Positions 1 to 11,133 of a stretch of DNA of 64,000 nt are shown here, in pieces. Every line of letters starts with the position of its first letter. Positions within the stretch are counted from its first letter, which is position 1. A program made the position numbers and the translations under genes. The notes under the pieces are model-generated. The model had not been told where the DNA came from, made no database searches, and saw only the letters and a program-made list of their open reading frames with translations. This stretch comes from Tritrichomonas musculus (lineage: Eukaryota; Parabasalia; Tritrichomonadida; Tritrichomonadidae), in assembly GCA_039105265.1 (NCBI GenBank), contig JAPFFF010000017.1, positions 868,001 to 932,000 on the forward strand. Reading direction: 5' to 3'.

Positions 1-893
1 CAAAAAGTTATTTGGAAATAGTTCAAATTTTTTTTTGAATAAACTTACTCAGAAATATTATATATTGAATTATCTTTTTATTCCTACGATGAGTATTCTT
101 TATTTATTCTCTTTGAATTTAATATACATATTTTTATAACTATATTAATTATGGATTACTGAATGTATTTTTATGTGTCAAAAAACACTTAATTGTATAA
201 AAAATCTTGAAATAAAAGATTATTAATAGATATTTTATTCAATATATATTTTAGGTTCCATTATATATTTTATATTATATAAATGTATTTTAAAATATTT
301 TATATTTATTTGTATATCTTCATTTTATTTAACAAAAAAAATTGAGGCAAAAATCCCCCTTTATCTTGACTTATAAGTATATAATATATAGCATTACCTT
401 TAATAAATAAATAATAAACAATAAATTATATAATCAAAAATGTATTTTTTAATAAATGAATCGTGATTTTTGTTTTTTCTATATAAAAAAAAATAAATTT
501 ATCTGAAAGTTCTCAATTACAAATTTTGATAATTGATGTTAAAAATTGTACCCAAAAACAATTGATCAAACACTAATGCATTATTAGAAATACTCAACAT
601 GCGAATACCAATCAATTGCCTTGAAAATTTTATTGGTTTTTTTTTTTTATGTGGATTGATATTTTTTTTCCAATTGCTCAAAAAAACTTTTTTAATAAGC
701 AAATACCTCCCAAAAAAAGCATACTTGTCAGTGCAAATAGTCCTTTTTTATTATTAGCATTATTCTAATAATTATAATTTAATATCAGTGAAATATTATA
801 ATGAAATTTGCGAAATATTAATCTAAATATATATGGAACTCGAATATACCTATCAACTTCCTCAATAGTTAGGAAAATTTTTTTTGAAATTGA
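1..893. other. AT-rich spacer, no gene recognised
   Basis: Very AT-rich DNA with short homopolymer runs. Two short minus-strand reading frames exist here (517-702 and 765-953), but they have biased composition and no motif I recognise. I see no gene, RNA or clear repeat. Confidence 0.6.
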
Positions 894-1265
894 TATCAAA
901 GGGGAAAAAAAAATGCGCTTTTGTTCCATAAAGATGGATTCATTTTCCAACAAGATAATGCTCCATCACATCGTTCAACAGTAACCAAAGATTTTTTAAC
1001 CAGATCAAATATCAATGTGATGAAGTGGCCTCCCTACTCGCCAGACCTAAACGTCATAGAAATAATATGGGCCATAATGAAAATGCGTATTAGGCAAAAA
1101 AAAGTTAAAGCACTTGATGAATTAAAAGATGTTGTTCAAAAAGTATGGGATGATTTGGATTATGAAACAATTGAAAAACTTATTACATCAATGCCAACAA
1201 GATGCAATGATGTTATACAAAACCAAGGACGAACAATTGTTGGACATCTTAAAAAACATAATTAA
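894..1265 (+). pseudogene. Tc1/mariner transposase, C-terminal DDE fragment
   Basis: This is a fragment of a cut-and-paste transposase. The frame opens at 894 after a stop and gives about 123 residues, with no ATG before the conserved part. It carries the hallmark FQQDNAPSH block, whose Asp is the second catalytic residue, and then WPPYSPDLNVIEIIWAIMK, which holds the third acidic residue in the usual SPDLNPIE context. A typical family member is about 340 residues, so the DNA-binding domain and first catalytic Asp are gone. The tail, ending in a region like RCNDVIQNQG, is intact to its stop codon. It cannot be active alone. Confidence 0.85.
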
Positions 1266-1274
1266 TAAATTTGA

Positions 1275-1419
1275 GAATGCTCATATTTATTTTGAATAAA
1301 CTCATAGAATTATTCACAAAAAGTTTTCTTTTTTAAATAATTATTTTTTTAATACCGTTTTTTTTAATAGAAAAAGTTATTTTTTAACCTTTGATAGGCC
1401 AAAATAAATATGAGCATTC
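1275..1419. repeat. 19-bp inverted repeat near the mariner right end
   Basis: GAATGCTCATATTTATTTT at 1275-1293 is repeated exactly in inverse orientation at 1401-1419. The outer copy fits the transposon's terminal repeat. The inner copy directly follows the transposase stop and could be a subterminal transposase site or the trace of a second insertion. Confidence 0.75.
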
Positions 1420-1717
1420 CTATATTTACACGTAGACGTAATCGTAAACCGTAATTGATTTTTTTTCTTGGTCTATTTTATTGAAAAAGTTTGAACCGAA
1501 CGTAATTTTTAAAACCTCCGAAGAGCAACACCACACCCATATTGTTTATCAATAACATGAAAGTTCTTTTTTCAAAAACCATTTTTAATCAATTTATTAT
1601 TATAATTGTAATACTTTATTAAGCATTTTGTATTACCAAATATATTCTGATAAATCTTCGACATATAAAAAAAATCAGTAAACCCAAATATATACTGATT
1701 ATATGTTTTGATTTAAT

Positions 1718-1745
1718 AAAAAAAAAAAAAAAAAAAAAAAAAAAA
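1718..1745. repeat. Poly-A tract of 28 bases
   Basis: An uninterrupted run of 28 adenines (poly-T on the other strand), 20 bases left of the MITE at 1766. It may be slippage-prone; the exact length in an assembly should be treated cautiously. Confidence 0.9.
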
Positions 1746-1765
1746 GAATGTTATCAAGATGCATT

Positions 1766-2009
1766 AAGGTACAAATCCAGTACGTTATTTTTTGAATAGG
1801 AGAACGTTTATTATTTGAATAGTTGCATGTCTCTGAAAAAGTTTAAATTGACTAGGTTTGTTTTTGACACTTATTTTACAATTTAAATAAACATTATGAC
1901 ATGTTATATGAAATGGATGAAAATAATCGTTTTTTATTTAACATGTCATCTTATTCTTTGAGAATGTCAAAAAAAATTGCGGTTACTAAACGTACTGGAT
2001 TTGTACCTT
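1766..2009. mobile_element. Non-autonomous TA-flanked MITE (Tc1/mariner type)
   Basis: A perfect 23-bp inverted repeat bounds this element (1764-1786 and 1989-2011). Without the flanking TA, each end begins AGGTACAAATCCAGTACG. TA at both borders is the expected target duplication of Tc1/mariner elements. The interior (about 200 bp) has no coding capacity and contains another short inverted pair around GACATGTTA. It ends about 130 bp downstream of the kinase stop codon. Confidence 0.85.
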
Positions 2010-2140
2010 AAAAATGAAATAAAAATATAAACTAATATAAAATGAATTAAAAACTGATAAAAATTTACGATTTTGAAACATTTATTAAGAATAATTAAAA
2101 ACGAAATATACCAACAAAAAACAATAAAAGAAAAAAAAAC

Positions 2141-3622
2141 TCATGATTTGATTGTGATCTCGTTGTCCTGAGCTGTAGCATCATATATGTAAGAAAAGCC
2201 TGGAAGTTTTGCATAATTCATTGGAGACCCTATTGAATCAGTCAATGATTCAAATTGCAAATTATTAGATATCTGGGTATGTTCCATGGATGGAATGTAC
2301 GAAGAGCATATATTTCCTTCAAGAACGTCATCAAAATCTAAATCCTCCCAAAATTGGTGAGTTTTCATGGATTGGAAATTTGCTCTTTTAGTTGGATCCT
2401 TTTCTAAAAATTGGCTGATAAAATCTATTTGAATTGGAGTTGCTTCTTTGGGGAATAAAACGTCTTCTTCGACAATGGACTGTAATAATTTCATTTGATT
2501 AGAGTTGGAAAAAGGAGTTATTCCAAATAACATTTCATAAGCCAAAATTCCAAATGACCACCAATCGATTTCAAAACTATACGAAGTTAATGTGGATGAT
2601 GATGAATCAGAATATCCTGAACTTGGTTCGATCACTTCAGGTTTATTAATTGTAATCATCTCTGGAGCCATATATTCAAAAGTACCACAAAATGTTGTTG
2701 TTGTTTGGTTATTAAGATCTTGAAGTGAAATTTGCTTGGATAAACCAAAGTCAGTTAATTTAATATGTCCGTCTGCAGCAAACAAAATATTTTCAGGTTT
2801 CAAATCTCGATAAATGATGCCAATAGAATGTAAATAATCAAGAGCAAGCCCAATTTCAGCCAAATATAGAATTGCATCTTTTTGTGAAAATAATCGAAGA
2901 TGAGAAAAAAGCTCTCCTCCAGGAACATACTCCATTATCAAATAAAATTTGGTGCTTGTTTGAAACGCATAGTAAAAATTTACAATAAACGGATGATCAA
3001 CTTGAATAAGGATGTTTCTTTCTGTGAGTACATTGTTTAATTTTCTTTTTTTAGAAATTTGACTTTTTTTAATAGTTTTCATTGCAAATAGCTCACCTGT
3101 ATTTTTCTTTTTAACAAGTGTCACTTTCCCAAAATATCCTCTACCTAAAACTGATAATGTTTCGAAAGAATCTACGGTGCATTTCTTACTTTCTTCTGTT
3201 AGCTCTTTTTCTTGTGTTTCTAAATCAGAAGGTCGGCAAAACAAGCGCATTCGAATTGTAATAACCCATGATGCAACTGTATCGGCTTTTGAGCCTGACA
3301 GAATTAATTCGCCTTTTTTTGGAAAAAGATTAAGAAAATCGATGATTTTAAGTACTTCTTTAATCTCATGAGGATTTGATAGAATAAAATATGGTTGTTT
3401 AGAATCATTTATAAAGTCAATATTTGTTTTTCTGGTAATTTGAAATTCGTAGTTGTATTTTTTAGAATCTTCTGTTTCTTTGATATATAAGTATAGAATT
3501 GTAGAATCTTGATAAAGTTCACAGAAGCAAGGTTGGTATAAGCCAAAATATCCTCTTTTCTTTAATGGACCTGATTTAACCAGTATTCCTTTTCTTTTTA
3601 TTTCGGTTTTTAATGGGATCAT
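2141..3622 (-). CDS. AGC-family protein kinase with N-terminal PH domain (Akt-like)
   Basis: A 493-residue Ser/Thr kinase. An N-terminal PH-like domain (about residues 12-130, starting KGILVKSGPLKKRGYF and ending near the ASWVITIR helix) suggests membrane phosphoinositide binding. The kinase domain runs about 153-425: glycine loop LGRGYFGKV, catalytic Lys182, alpha-C Glu201, YRDLKPEN with catalytic Asp273, DFG Asp291, activation-loop Thr310 just before FCGTFEYMAPE. The HRD motif reads YRD, usual for AGC kinases. A serine-rich insert of about 20 residues (around 330-350) follows the APE motif. The tail ends in PGFSYIYD, resembling the AGC hydrophobic motif. All catalytic residues are present, so it should be active. 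Many trichomonad Akt-like kinases have this layout; the exact orthologue is unclear. Confidence 0.93.
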   Translation of the reverse strand: MIPLKTEIKRKGILVKSGPLKKRGYFGLYQPCFCELYQDSTILYLYIKETEDSKKYNYEFQITRKTNIDFINDSKQPYFILSNPHEIKEVLKIIDFLNLFPKKGELILSGSKADTVASWVITIRMRLFCRPSDLETQEKELTEESKKCTVDSFETLSVLGRGYFGKVTLVKKKNTGELFAMKTIKKSQISKKRKLNNVLTERNILIQVDHPFIVNFYYAFQTSTKFYLIMEYVPGGELFSHLRLFSQKDAILYLAEIGLALDYLHSIGIIYRDLKPENILFAADGHIKLTDFGLSKQISLQDLNNQTTTTFCGTFEYMAPEMITINKPEVIEPSSGYSDSSSSTLTSYSFEIDWWSFGILAYEMLFGITPFSNSNQMKLLQSIVEEDVLFPKEATPIQIDFISQFLEKDPTKRANFQSMKTHQFWEDLDFDDVLEGNICSSYIPSMEHTQISNNLQFESLTDSIGSPMNYAKLPGFSYIYDATAQDNEITIKS

Positions 3623-3897
3623 TAGATTTCAAAATTATGAATAAAGCTAACCCACGTTTATTCAATTACTGTTTTACGATGCTTTCAAAATTTCGTTATT
3701 TATTTTTTTTTGAAAGAATTTTTCAAATGCATCGGTCAATTATAAAATGCATTTTTTTATTAGATAAATCTATTTTATTTAATTTATCAATTATCTTAAA
3801 GCTCATTTTCACTTTTTTCATTGTATTTTTTTTTATGAAAAAGTAAAATTTATTTATAACCAAAATTGAATGTAATTGAATTTTATAAAAACTGAAA

Positions 3898-4148
3898 TTA
3901 AAGTATCATTTAAAAGCTCTTTACGCCTGTGAAAAGTCCTTTACGGTGAAGTGAAAATTCACAAAGAGTTTGAAAAAAAATTTACGACATTGAAATACTC
4001 CTTTACCAAAATAAAAAAGGTCAAATATAAATACCTTTTTTAATCGTTAATATTTATAATCTTTTCTCAATTTTATGGTAATTTGAATGAATGACTTCAC
4101 CGCAAAAGACTTTTTTGAGTCGTAAAGAACTTTTTCACGATACTTTAA
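3898..4148. mobile_element. Non-autonomous MITE with about 58-bp imperfect inverted ends
   Basis: The left end TTAAAGTATC (3898-3907) is matched by GATACTTTAA at 4139-4148. The similarity continues inward with mismatches for about 58 bp, including CTTTACG and CGGTGAAG blocks. No coding capacity. The TTAA/TA at both ends suits a Tc1/mariner- or piggyBac-like target; I favour the former because similar-sized TA-flanked elements lie nearby. A partial match to the end (taaagtatcgtgaaa) occurs at about 40202. Confidence 0.75.
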
Positions 4149-4710
4149 CTTTTGTTTGAAAATTCAAAAATTTTGAATTCATTCAAGTTTTTACATTTTT
4201 CTTCATAGATGATTAATTAAAATGTATTATCAAAGCTCATTAAATGAATATATGATTTTTAAATGAGGAAAAAAAAAAAAAAATAAAAATACAATAATTA
4301 AACAATCAAAAAATATTTTTAGAAATTTAAAAAAAAATAAAACTATTAGTATATTCATTATTTGCATAAGGATTTTTCATAGTCGTAAATTATACGATCA
4401 TATTTATTCAATAAAATAAAAATGATATTTTGGCCAATTATCATAGAAAAATTCAAATGTAATGTCTGATTATTTATGAATAATCAGAAATTTTTTAAGG
4501 ACCATAAATATAAATTTAGCTTCATTTACTAAAAATTCTGTTTTTATATTTTAAATATAAATGTAATTTTAATATTTGAAATTAAAAATATTATAATTTT
4601 TATAAAAAGCTTTGAATGCAAAAAAATATTAATATTAATATTATTAATTTAATAGTAAAATAATTTTTTTAGAATTAATACTCTCAAATTTATCAAAAAC
4701 AGAAATTATT

Positions 4711-6585
4711 TTAAGGGTGCAGTTTAACTATTTTTTTCTCAATCAAAATGGAATATATCATGACAATATAAGAATATATTATTTATAATATTTTTTATAA
4801 TATAAATATATAATTGGTAATATGATAATATTATTTAATCCAAATAAGAATTAAAATTATTGAATTGAAAGAAAAAACAACTTTTTCTTTAATTTTTAAA
4901 TTAGTTAAAAATATAAATTTCTTATTTAAAAAAATGATACAATTCATAAAAATGTTATTTTCTTTTTTTAAAAAAAAGTTATAATTTTTTTCTACAATGA
5001 ATTAATAATTTTATTGATAAATAAATTGATATTGAATATTTTGCAAGAACAACCAACCCGGACAATATGCCCTGAATAATAACCCCTGAATAATAAACCC
5101 GGAACAATAACCCCGGAAAAAAAATTAAAATAAAATTAAAATTTTTTATTATAAAATCAGAATTGAAAAATTTGAATAGCTATTTAACACGAAATAAATA
5201 AAAATATTCTAATAAAAAACTGTTACTAATTTATGAAAATTTGATAAATATATTTCAGTACAATTTTTCCATTTAGTTTGTTAAATAATTAAGAAACTTT
5301 ATCCTTAAAACGAAGATAAATAACATTTGGCCGTTTTTTTTTTTTAAAAAATAGCACCATTTTTTAAAAAGTTTCCTTTTTCTATATATGGAAATCAAAA
5401 AATACAGATTTGAAGAGATCAAATATACTTTAGACTCCAATGTGATTTTAAAATGAAAAATACAGACGTTTTTGGTTCAATGATATCTATTTCAAAATCT
5501 TGATTTCAAATGCAAACTTAGTTTGCCAATGATATTTTATTATTTAATTACTCCTTGGCTATATCCATGGCAATTTTTAACTAAAGCTACTGATAAAAAA
5601 TTATGTTTTTGAGTAAAAATTTCATTGAAAAAGTTTACTTTTTTGGACTGCAAAATGCAGTTTTTCAGTTTTTTTCTCTTTTTTGTTCTTTGAAACTAAT
5701 ACACTTGTGTGAACAACATCTTTCCAAAACTAAAAAAAAAAAATACTGAGGTATAATATGACAACGTGACACTTATAATATTCAGATCGATTTTATGTGA
5801 ATTCAAAAAATTCCAGAAATCGTTCTATCAAGTTATAGATATCTATATATATATTCAGAAAAAAATAATGAAATAGATCTTGGATTATAATTGAACGACT
5901 ACATAGATCTGAAAAGTATATGATTTTTCGAGCATTTTAAAAAAATATGTACACATTAGATTTTTAACAATGAGCTGCAATTATCTTTCTATAGTTATTA
6001 TATGAGTTGTTTAAAAATCTGATAGAACAATTTTTTGAAAAAATAATAAAAATATTATAGTTGTCTAATATCATTTTTGATCATTTTTATCTAAAAAAGA
6101 TAAAATTGATTTTTTCAATCTGTGATTTATTTAGATTAATTTTGATAGCATATATACATATTTAAACATATATATATATTTGTGCAACTCAAAAATTCCC
6201 TTAAAATCATTTATATTTTTTCAGAATTATTAAAGCGAAAAATCATTAATTTGTTTTTTTAATTTTATATTGGAAAATAAATTATTTTGATCTTTATATA
6301 TTATATAAAATTATTATTTTTAAGTTAATTCTCATAAATTAAAGAGAAATATCAATTATTTTCCAATTTAATTGAATTTTTTTTCAATAAATTTGAATTT
6401 TATTTCATTGAAAAATCTAATATTAATTCAATTTTTAATTTATTATTATTTCGATTATAATTAATTATTTCATACTTTTAGTAATGTATAATAAATAAAT
6501 ATACTTTTATAAATAAAATCATATAAATAGAAAAAATGATGATTTAATATTCGGTAAGAAAAATGTGTTCAAACTGCACCCTTAA
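4711..6585. mobile_element. 1.87-kb non-autonomous element with TA-flanked inverted ends
   Basis: TTAAGGGTGCAGTTT at 4711-4725 has a perfect inverse copy at 6571-6585, and the similarity runs on loosely for another 10 bp. After the TA, both ends start AGGGTGCAGTTT. No reading frame in between resembles a transposase, so it is non-autonomous or wholly decayed. The interior is AT-rich. At 5057-5118 it carries a small tandem repeat. Confidence 0.7.
5057..5118. repeat. Short minisatellite, about 14-bp unit
   Basis: About four imperfect units of the form cccggaataataac, conspicuous for C/G runs in an otherwise AT-rich stretch inside the 1.87-kb element. Confidence 0.6.
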
Positions 6586-7311
6586 GGGGGTTTGATCACT
6601 TTTTTCTGTGAAAATATCTCCAAGTAAAATGAATAATAATTACTACAAATAGTAAAAATTGAAACTACAAATTAAAATATATATGAGAAAATAGAAAATA
6701 ATTTAAAAGCAAAAGTATATCATGTTATTGCATCTTACCCCCAACTCTCTACAAATGATAATTTTTTTGTACGTTATTGTTATCATATTTTTTGTTAACT
6801 AAAAAAATGAAAAATTTTTATCTAGTTAACAATTTTATTCTTCAACAACTTAACACCAATTTTTTTTAAGATAAATACTAAATAACTATATAAATTAAAA
6901 TGGAAATTATATAGTTTATAGCTTAATAACAATATTGATTTAGAGTAAATAAGGAAATATCTTTTTTTTATATCTTTTATACTAGAAAAAGTGCCAAGTT
7001 GGTCATATTTTGCAAATAACAAAGACCGATTTTCAAGATCAATATCCTTTATTCAAGCTAATTCAGGGTTTTCTTATTGATAAATCAATTAAACAATGTT
7101 AGATCTTTAATATATCCTCTTTCGGGGTAATCTTCTCTTAATTTTTCCAAATTCTTTTACGCTCAAACTCAATTTATTGATACAAAATATATTTTTTATT
7201 ACTTGATTTTAACTTTTAAATACACCGCTTCACTCCAAAACCAGCATTTTCTTCATTTTTTCCAGAGATTTGAAAATCAAACATTTCACTTAAATTTGAT
7301 TATATAAATTA
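6586..7311. other. AT-rich spacer, no confident gene
   Basis: AT-rich. A minus-strand stretch around 7080-7150 has somewhat protein-like codon composition but is interrupted and matches nothing I recognise. A frame at 6822-7022 (minus) has no recognisable content. Confidence 0.5.
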
Positions 7312-7368
7312 CCTGTTTGTCGAACCTACTTTTTGAGCGAAGCTCAAAAAGTAGGTTCGACAAACAGG
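7312..7368. repeat. Perfect palindrome, 27-bp arms with a GAA loop
   Basis: CCTGTTTGTCGAACCTAC at the outer edge and TTTTTGAGC at the inner edge form a 27-bp arm (7312-7338). After three bases it is repeated exactly in inverse orientation (7342-7368). It lies about 50 bp left of the first Polinton-associated frame. The arms are more GC-rich than the surroundings. Its role is unknown. Confidence 0.95.
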
Positions 7369-7418
7369 AATTCTTTTCAATTTCACTTTTTGATTGTTAT
7401 CCTTTCCATTTCTGTAGT

Positions 7419-7730
7419 TTATGGAGCTACTTTTGAGAAAAAGTAAAAAATATTTAAAAAGACAAAAAAAAGTTCAAATACAAAATCATGTTCATTGAGT
7501 TTTCTAATGATAGCCTGAATAATATTTTTTCCATAATTTGGTTGTTTAAATAGTCGTGAGTCTATTATAGAAGAAGCTTCTTGCCTTAGACCTTCATTTG
7601 CGCGAATCCTTTTAACGAAACTTGGAAAACTATAATCCTTCAAATCGTTTTCCATAGCTATTGGTCTATATAATGGATACTCTTCTTTTATTTTATTAAT
7701 GAATCTAGTTATTGTATTATCAGTGACCAT
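7419..7730 (-). CDS. Hypothetical protein, 103 residues
   Basis: I do not recognise this protein. The first 75 residues have ordinary, protein-like composition (for example EEYPLYRPIAMENDLKDYSFPSF, shown here only as an indication of a mixed charged/aromatic sequence). The last 20 are hydrophobic and Phe-rich. It lies at the left edge of the old Polinton, in the same orientation as the polymerase region, and may be part of that fossil or an unrelated relic. No membrane segment is certain. Confidence 0.35.
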   Translation of the reverse strand: MVTDNTITRFINKIKEEYPLYRPIAMENDLKDYSFPSFVKRIRANEGLRQEASSIIDSRLFKQPNYGKNIIQAIIRKLNEHDFVFELFFVFLNIFYFFSKVAP

Positions 7731-7739
7731 ATTTCTTCA

Positions 7740-10700
7740 AATATGAAGGATTATAGTCATAAAAGTACCGCATGTATCAAGCAACATTGTCAGCTTTCTT
7801 GTTTCTTTATCAGCTGAATTCAGTTTATTGTCTTTCATGTAATTTGTACATATTGCTTCCGATTCTTTATTCATCATTCATTATATTGATGTTTCTAAAC
7901 ACGGGAGGGAAACTAATCAAATCATTGATTTTATTCTTTGGGCATCTCAATTTGACTTCAGCTTTGAATATAAACATCATTTTTAAGTTTATTGATTAAT
8001 GTTTGACCTCTAATATTTATTCGATGAAGTACATTTGATAAACCTCCTGTTATGTTCTCTCTCAAGTTGTAGTATTCTTTTTCATCAGTTATGAGTGTGG
8101 GGAGGTGATGAAGCTTGCAGAATTTCTTCAATTGTATTTTGGTTCTTGTTATCTTGTCGTCATCACGTTGTCGTAAACGATTACATTCAGCACAAGCAAG
8201 CAAACAGTTATCAATTTGATGACCTTTATTATTATCTATTCGGTCAAGTGTTGGTTTATTGGTATGAGTAAAGTGTTCACCACACAAATGACATTTACCT
8301 GTTTCATTTGAATTGTACAATTTCATTAAAGCATCAAAATCTTTTTCACTAACACATTTTGAAATATCTCGCAGATTTTGATTGGATTGCATCGATGAAT
8401 CTCCTTTTTGCAAGCAAAAATTATATTTCATGTCTTGCTTTCGATAGTTATCACATTAATTAATCCACCATTTCATTGTTGGTTTGAATGTATTTGATTT
8501 ATTGATGATTTCATAATCGTTCTTCGGATTGAAATCTTTGTAAGCAAGAGCATATTTGATACATGATGCGTTCTTTGACAATGAAAGATTACTTATCAAA
8601 TCAACTTTATATTCAGCATTCATTTGAATAAGGTTGTCAATCGGATTAATCATCATTTCAACATCATTGTCATTGTATGATAAAAAATACTCTTCATAAT
8701 CAGCTTTTGTTCATGGATTCTTTTGATTGAGATAACTGTAAAAGTCTTCATATTCAAATGGTTCAATCTTTGACAACACTTCATTATAATTTTCATTGTT
8801 GATTGCTTCATAAGGAAATACACCTTTCGAACTGTTAGAAATCCAACCAAAATCAATTCCAAACTGTTTGAGCGTTCCACCAGCAACAAATGCTTGTGCA
8901 TCAATGAAACGTAATCGAATGGGATACTTTGATGATTTAAATATGAATTGTTTCAATGAGGTTGCTGTTCCAATCATTCCGCTATCGATTGACCAATGTT
9001 TTTTAATCAATTGCTCTTTGAATAAGTTTGAATCAAATCGTGATGAATTAAAACCGAACACTGTTATTGTTTTCAATGATGTATCTATTTTATTGAGTTC
9101 TTCTTCCGATTTATCTTTAATAAATGATTGTAAATGATTCAACTTATCAACATACACATCACAGCCAACAACAAATAACCAGTCAATCCATTTGGCAATG
9201 AATTCATTTGTTCGTATATCAAAATTCTTTGTTATCAAACCTTTATCAAGTTTCACACATGATGAAACACTCAAAGGAATCAATCGAGAATTGATAACTG
9301 ATTTATCACAGACTTTCTTTTCAATCTTTTGCTCAATTGTTTCAAAATCATAAGTGATATAATGAATTGTTGGCTTCCATTTAAGTTCATATGAAAGACA
9401 ATACAAATAAACAGGATTGTTTAAAATGTGTGGACAATATGGCAAAGCTTCTCGTGAAGGAATGAAATCCTTTTTGAATTTACCATCACATTTATCTACA
9501 TGTCTGTTGAATCTGTCAATATTGTTATTTCCTTTGTGAATGTATGAACCACAATGATGACATATATGAATATTTGTTAATGATTCAGCGTTGATGATGT
9601 ACATTATGTGAAGTATCTTATCCTTTGAATACAACAGAGCTGAAAACGTTTTATTGTTATCATCAGTGTTATGCCATTGGTCTTGAAAATCATAAATATG
9701 TTTCTCTTTGTCATATTCATAGATGTTGACATTGATGTTATGATTCTTGGCTGATTCTTTCATTTCTTCAATCGTGATACCTTTGAATGAGTTGATGATT
9801 TGATTTGCTTCTTTTGAAGGTTTAGTTGAATAAGTTATTCCGTGTTCATCACATAATATTTTCTTTGCTGCTTTGGTTCTGTCTGATGTATTATATTTTG
9901 TTTTCTTTTCATCTTTGTTCAGGTTTTGTACAGCAAGCAAGGAAACGATTCCAACACAAACAATCATCAACGTTATCGATAATGATATATTTATTTTTGT
10001 CAAACAATTCTGAAACTTCATCAATCTTACCTTTTATCTTAACGACTCGTGAAATTGTAAATGAAACAGACCAAACAATACACAATTTGATGTTTGAAGC
10101 CGTGGTTTCAAATTCATGTATTTTTGATTCAATATACAGTTTAACTTTATCAATATCTTTACTCTCTCTAACCATTATCGGAATTGCTGATTTATAATTC
10201 TTCCAATTAATATCACTTGCCTCATATGTATGTCTTTCACTTTCATTCTTTGGTGGTATCTCAAATATACCTGTCAATTGAAAATATATTTTGAATGCTT
10301 TCACTTCTTGTTTAAATACTGTTTCAGTCAAATATTCATTGATGTCTTCAATTGATGAAACTCCGTTTTTGTAATATATTTTAATCGGTTCTTTACTGTC
10401 TTCATCTAATCGTTCAACCTTTTCACTATCATTTGAGAATTGGTCAATGAAATGACTGCATGCTTCAACTGCTTCATTAAAGTTCTCAGGTTCATTGATT
10501 ATGAAATATGAATCATGTTTTGAATGAACACCTTTATAGCCAAACTTTTTGAGGTATTCAATTAATTCAGCATTTTCATTGTTGAATCGAATGTCTTCAT
10601 ATCGTTGAGGCTGTTTGTTTGTCTTTGGCGGTAATGGTCTCAATAACATATTTTCAGATTTAATTAATTGAAGTGTGTTGTTGAGTGCATCATGTGCAAT

Positions 10701-11040
10701 TTTGATGTTGTCCTCGATTTGTTGTTGTTTTTGTTCATCATCTTGTTCTTCTTCTTCAAATTGTTCCTCTTCCTCCTCTTCTTCTTGTTCTTCTGCTTCT
10801 CTTTTCATTCTATTAACGAAATCTAATATTGATATGTCGTCGATTCTATTACCTTCATGTTCTCTAAAAACAAAATGAAGTTAGATAGTTTTCTAAGATT
10901 GATTTGAAATGTTTAACATCATAATCAGCAGGTTTAGATGTTGACAAACGAGGTTTTAATTGAAGTTCATTATTGATATACCTGATTTGTTCAATAACAA
11001 ATGATTTGGTATCTTTTTGATAGTAATAACGCGAACTCAT
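7740..11040 (-). pseudogene. Fossil Polinton protein-primed DNA polymerase B region
   Basis: This region derives from a family-B, protein-primed DNA polymerase, the replicase of Polintons. Visible parts in order along the minus strand are: a Glu-rich N-terminal stretch; a Cys/His pair cluster (ICHHCG...RFNRHVDKC) of zinc-finger type; an exonuclease I motif in YITYDFETIE; an exonuclease II-like GFNSSRFDSN; and an HNH-like zinc module (CHLCGEHF, LDRIDNNKGHQIDNC, CAECNR). From memory, T. vaginalis Maverick polymerases carry a similar module before the palm. The region is broken. It belongs to a different polymerase lineage from that of the inner element, which has no such HNH module. Confidence 0.8.
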
Positions 11041-11133
11041 TTATGATATAATTAAAATATTAAATTATTTGAATTTTGAAAAAATGTTAAATCAAAAAAT
11101 AAAAAAATAAATCGAGTTTTTTATTTCATTGAA

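Larger units (their letters stand above)
894..1420 (+). mobile_element. 5'-truncated Tc1/mariner-type DNA transposon
   Basis: The segment holds the C-terminal part of a DDE transposase and, downstream, a 20-bp end sequence at 1401-1420 that reads GGAATGCTCATATTTATTTT on the minus strand. It abuts a TA dinucleotide (1421-1422), as expected for a Tc1/mariner right end. No matching left end was found upstream of the transposase, so the left half is missing. The family comes from the protein; the boundary is inferred. Confidence 0.65.

Noticed and set aside
765-953. Minus-strand 62-residue frame (LTIEEVDRYIRVP) as a transposase N-terminus
   Set aside because: It is on the opposite strand to the mariner fragment, is short, and has no clear helix-turn-helix pattern.
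3613-3846. Plus-strand 77-residue frame upstream of the kinase
   Set aside because: Low-complexity Phe-rich sequence overlapping the kinase start and its upstream region; no support.
7340-7368. tRNA-like T-arm (GGTTCGAC) in the palindrome
   Set aside because: No acceptor or anticodon arms; the whole is a simple 27-bp hairpin.
8868-9137. Plus-strand frames opposite the old polymerase region
   Set aside because: They are antisense shadows; the minus strand carries the polymerase motifs.
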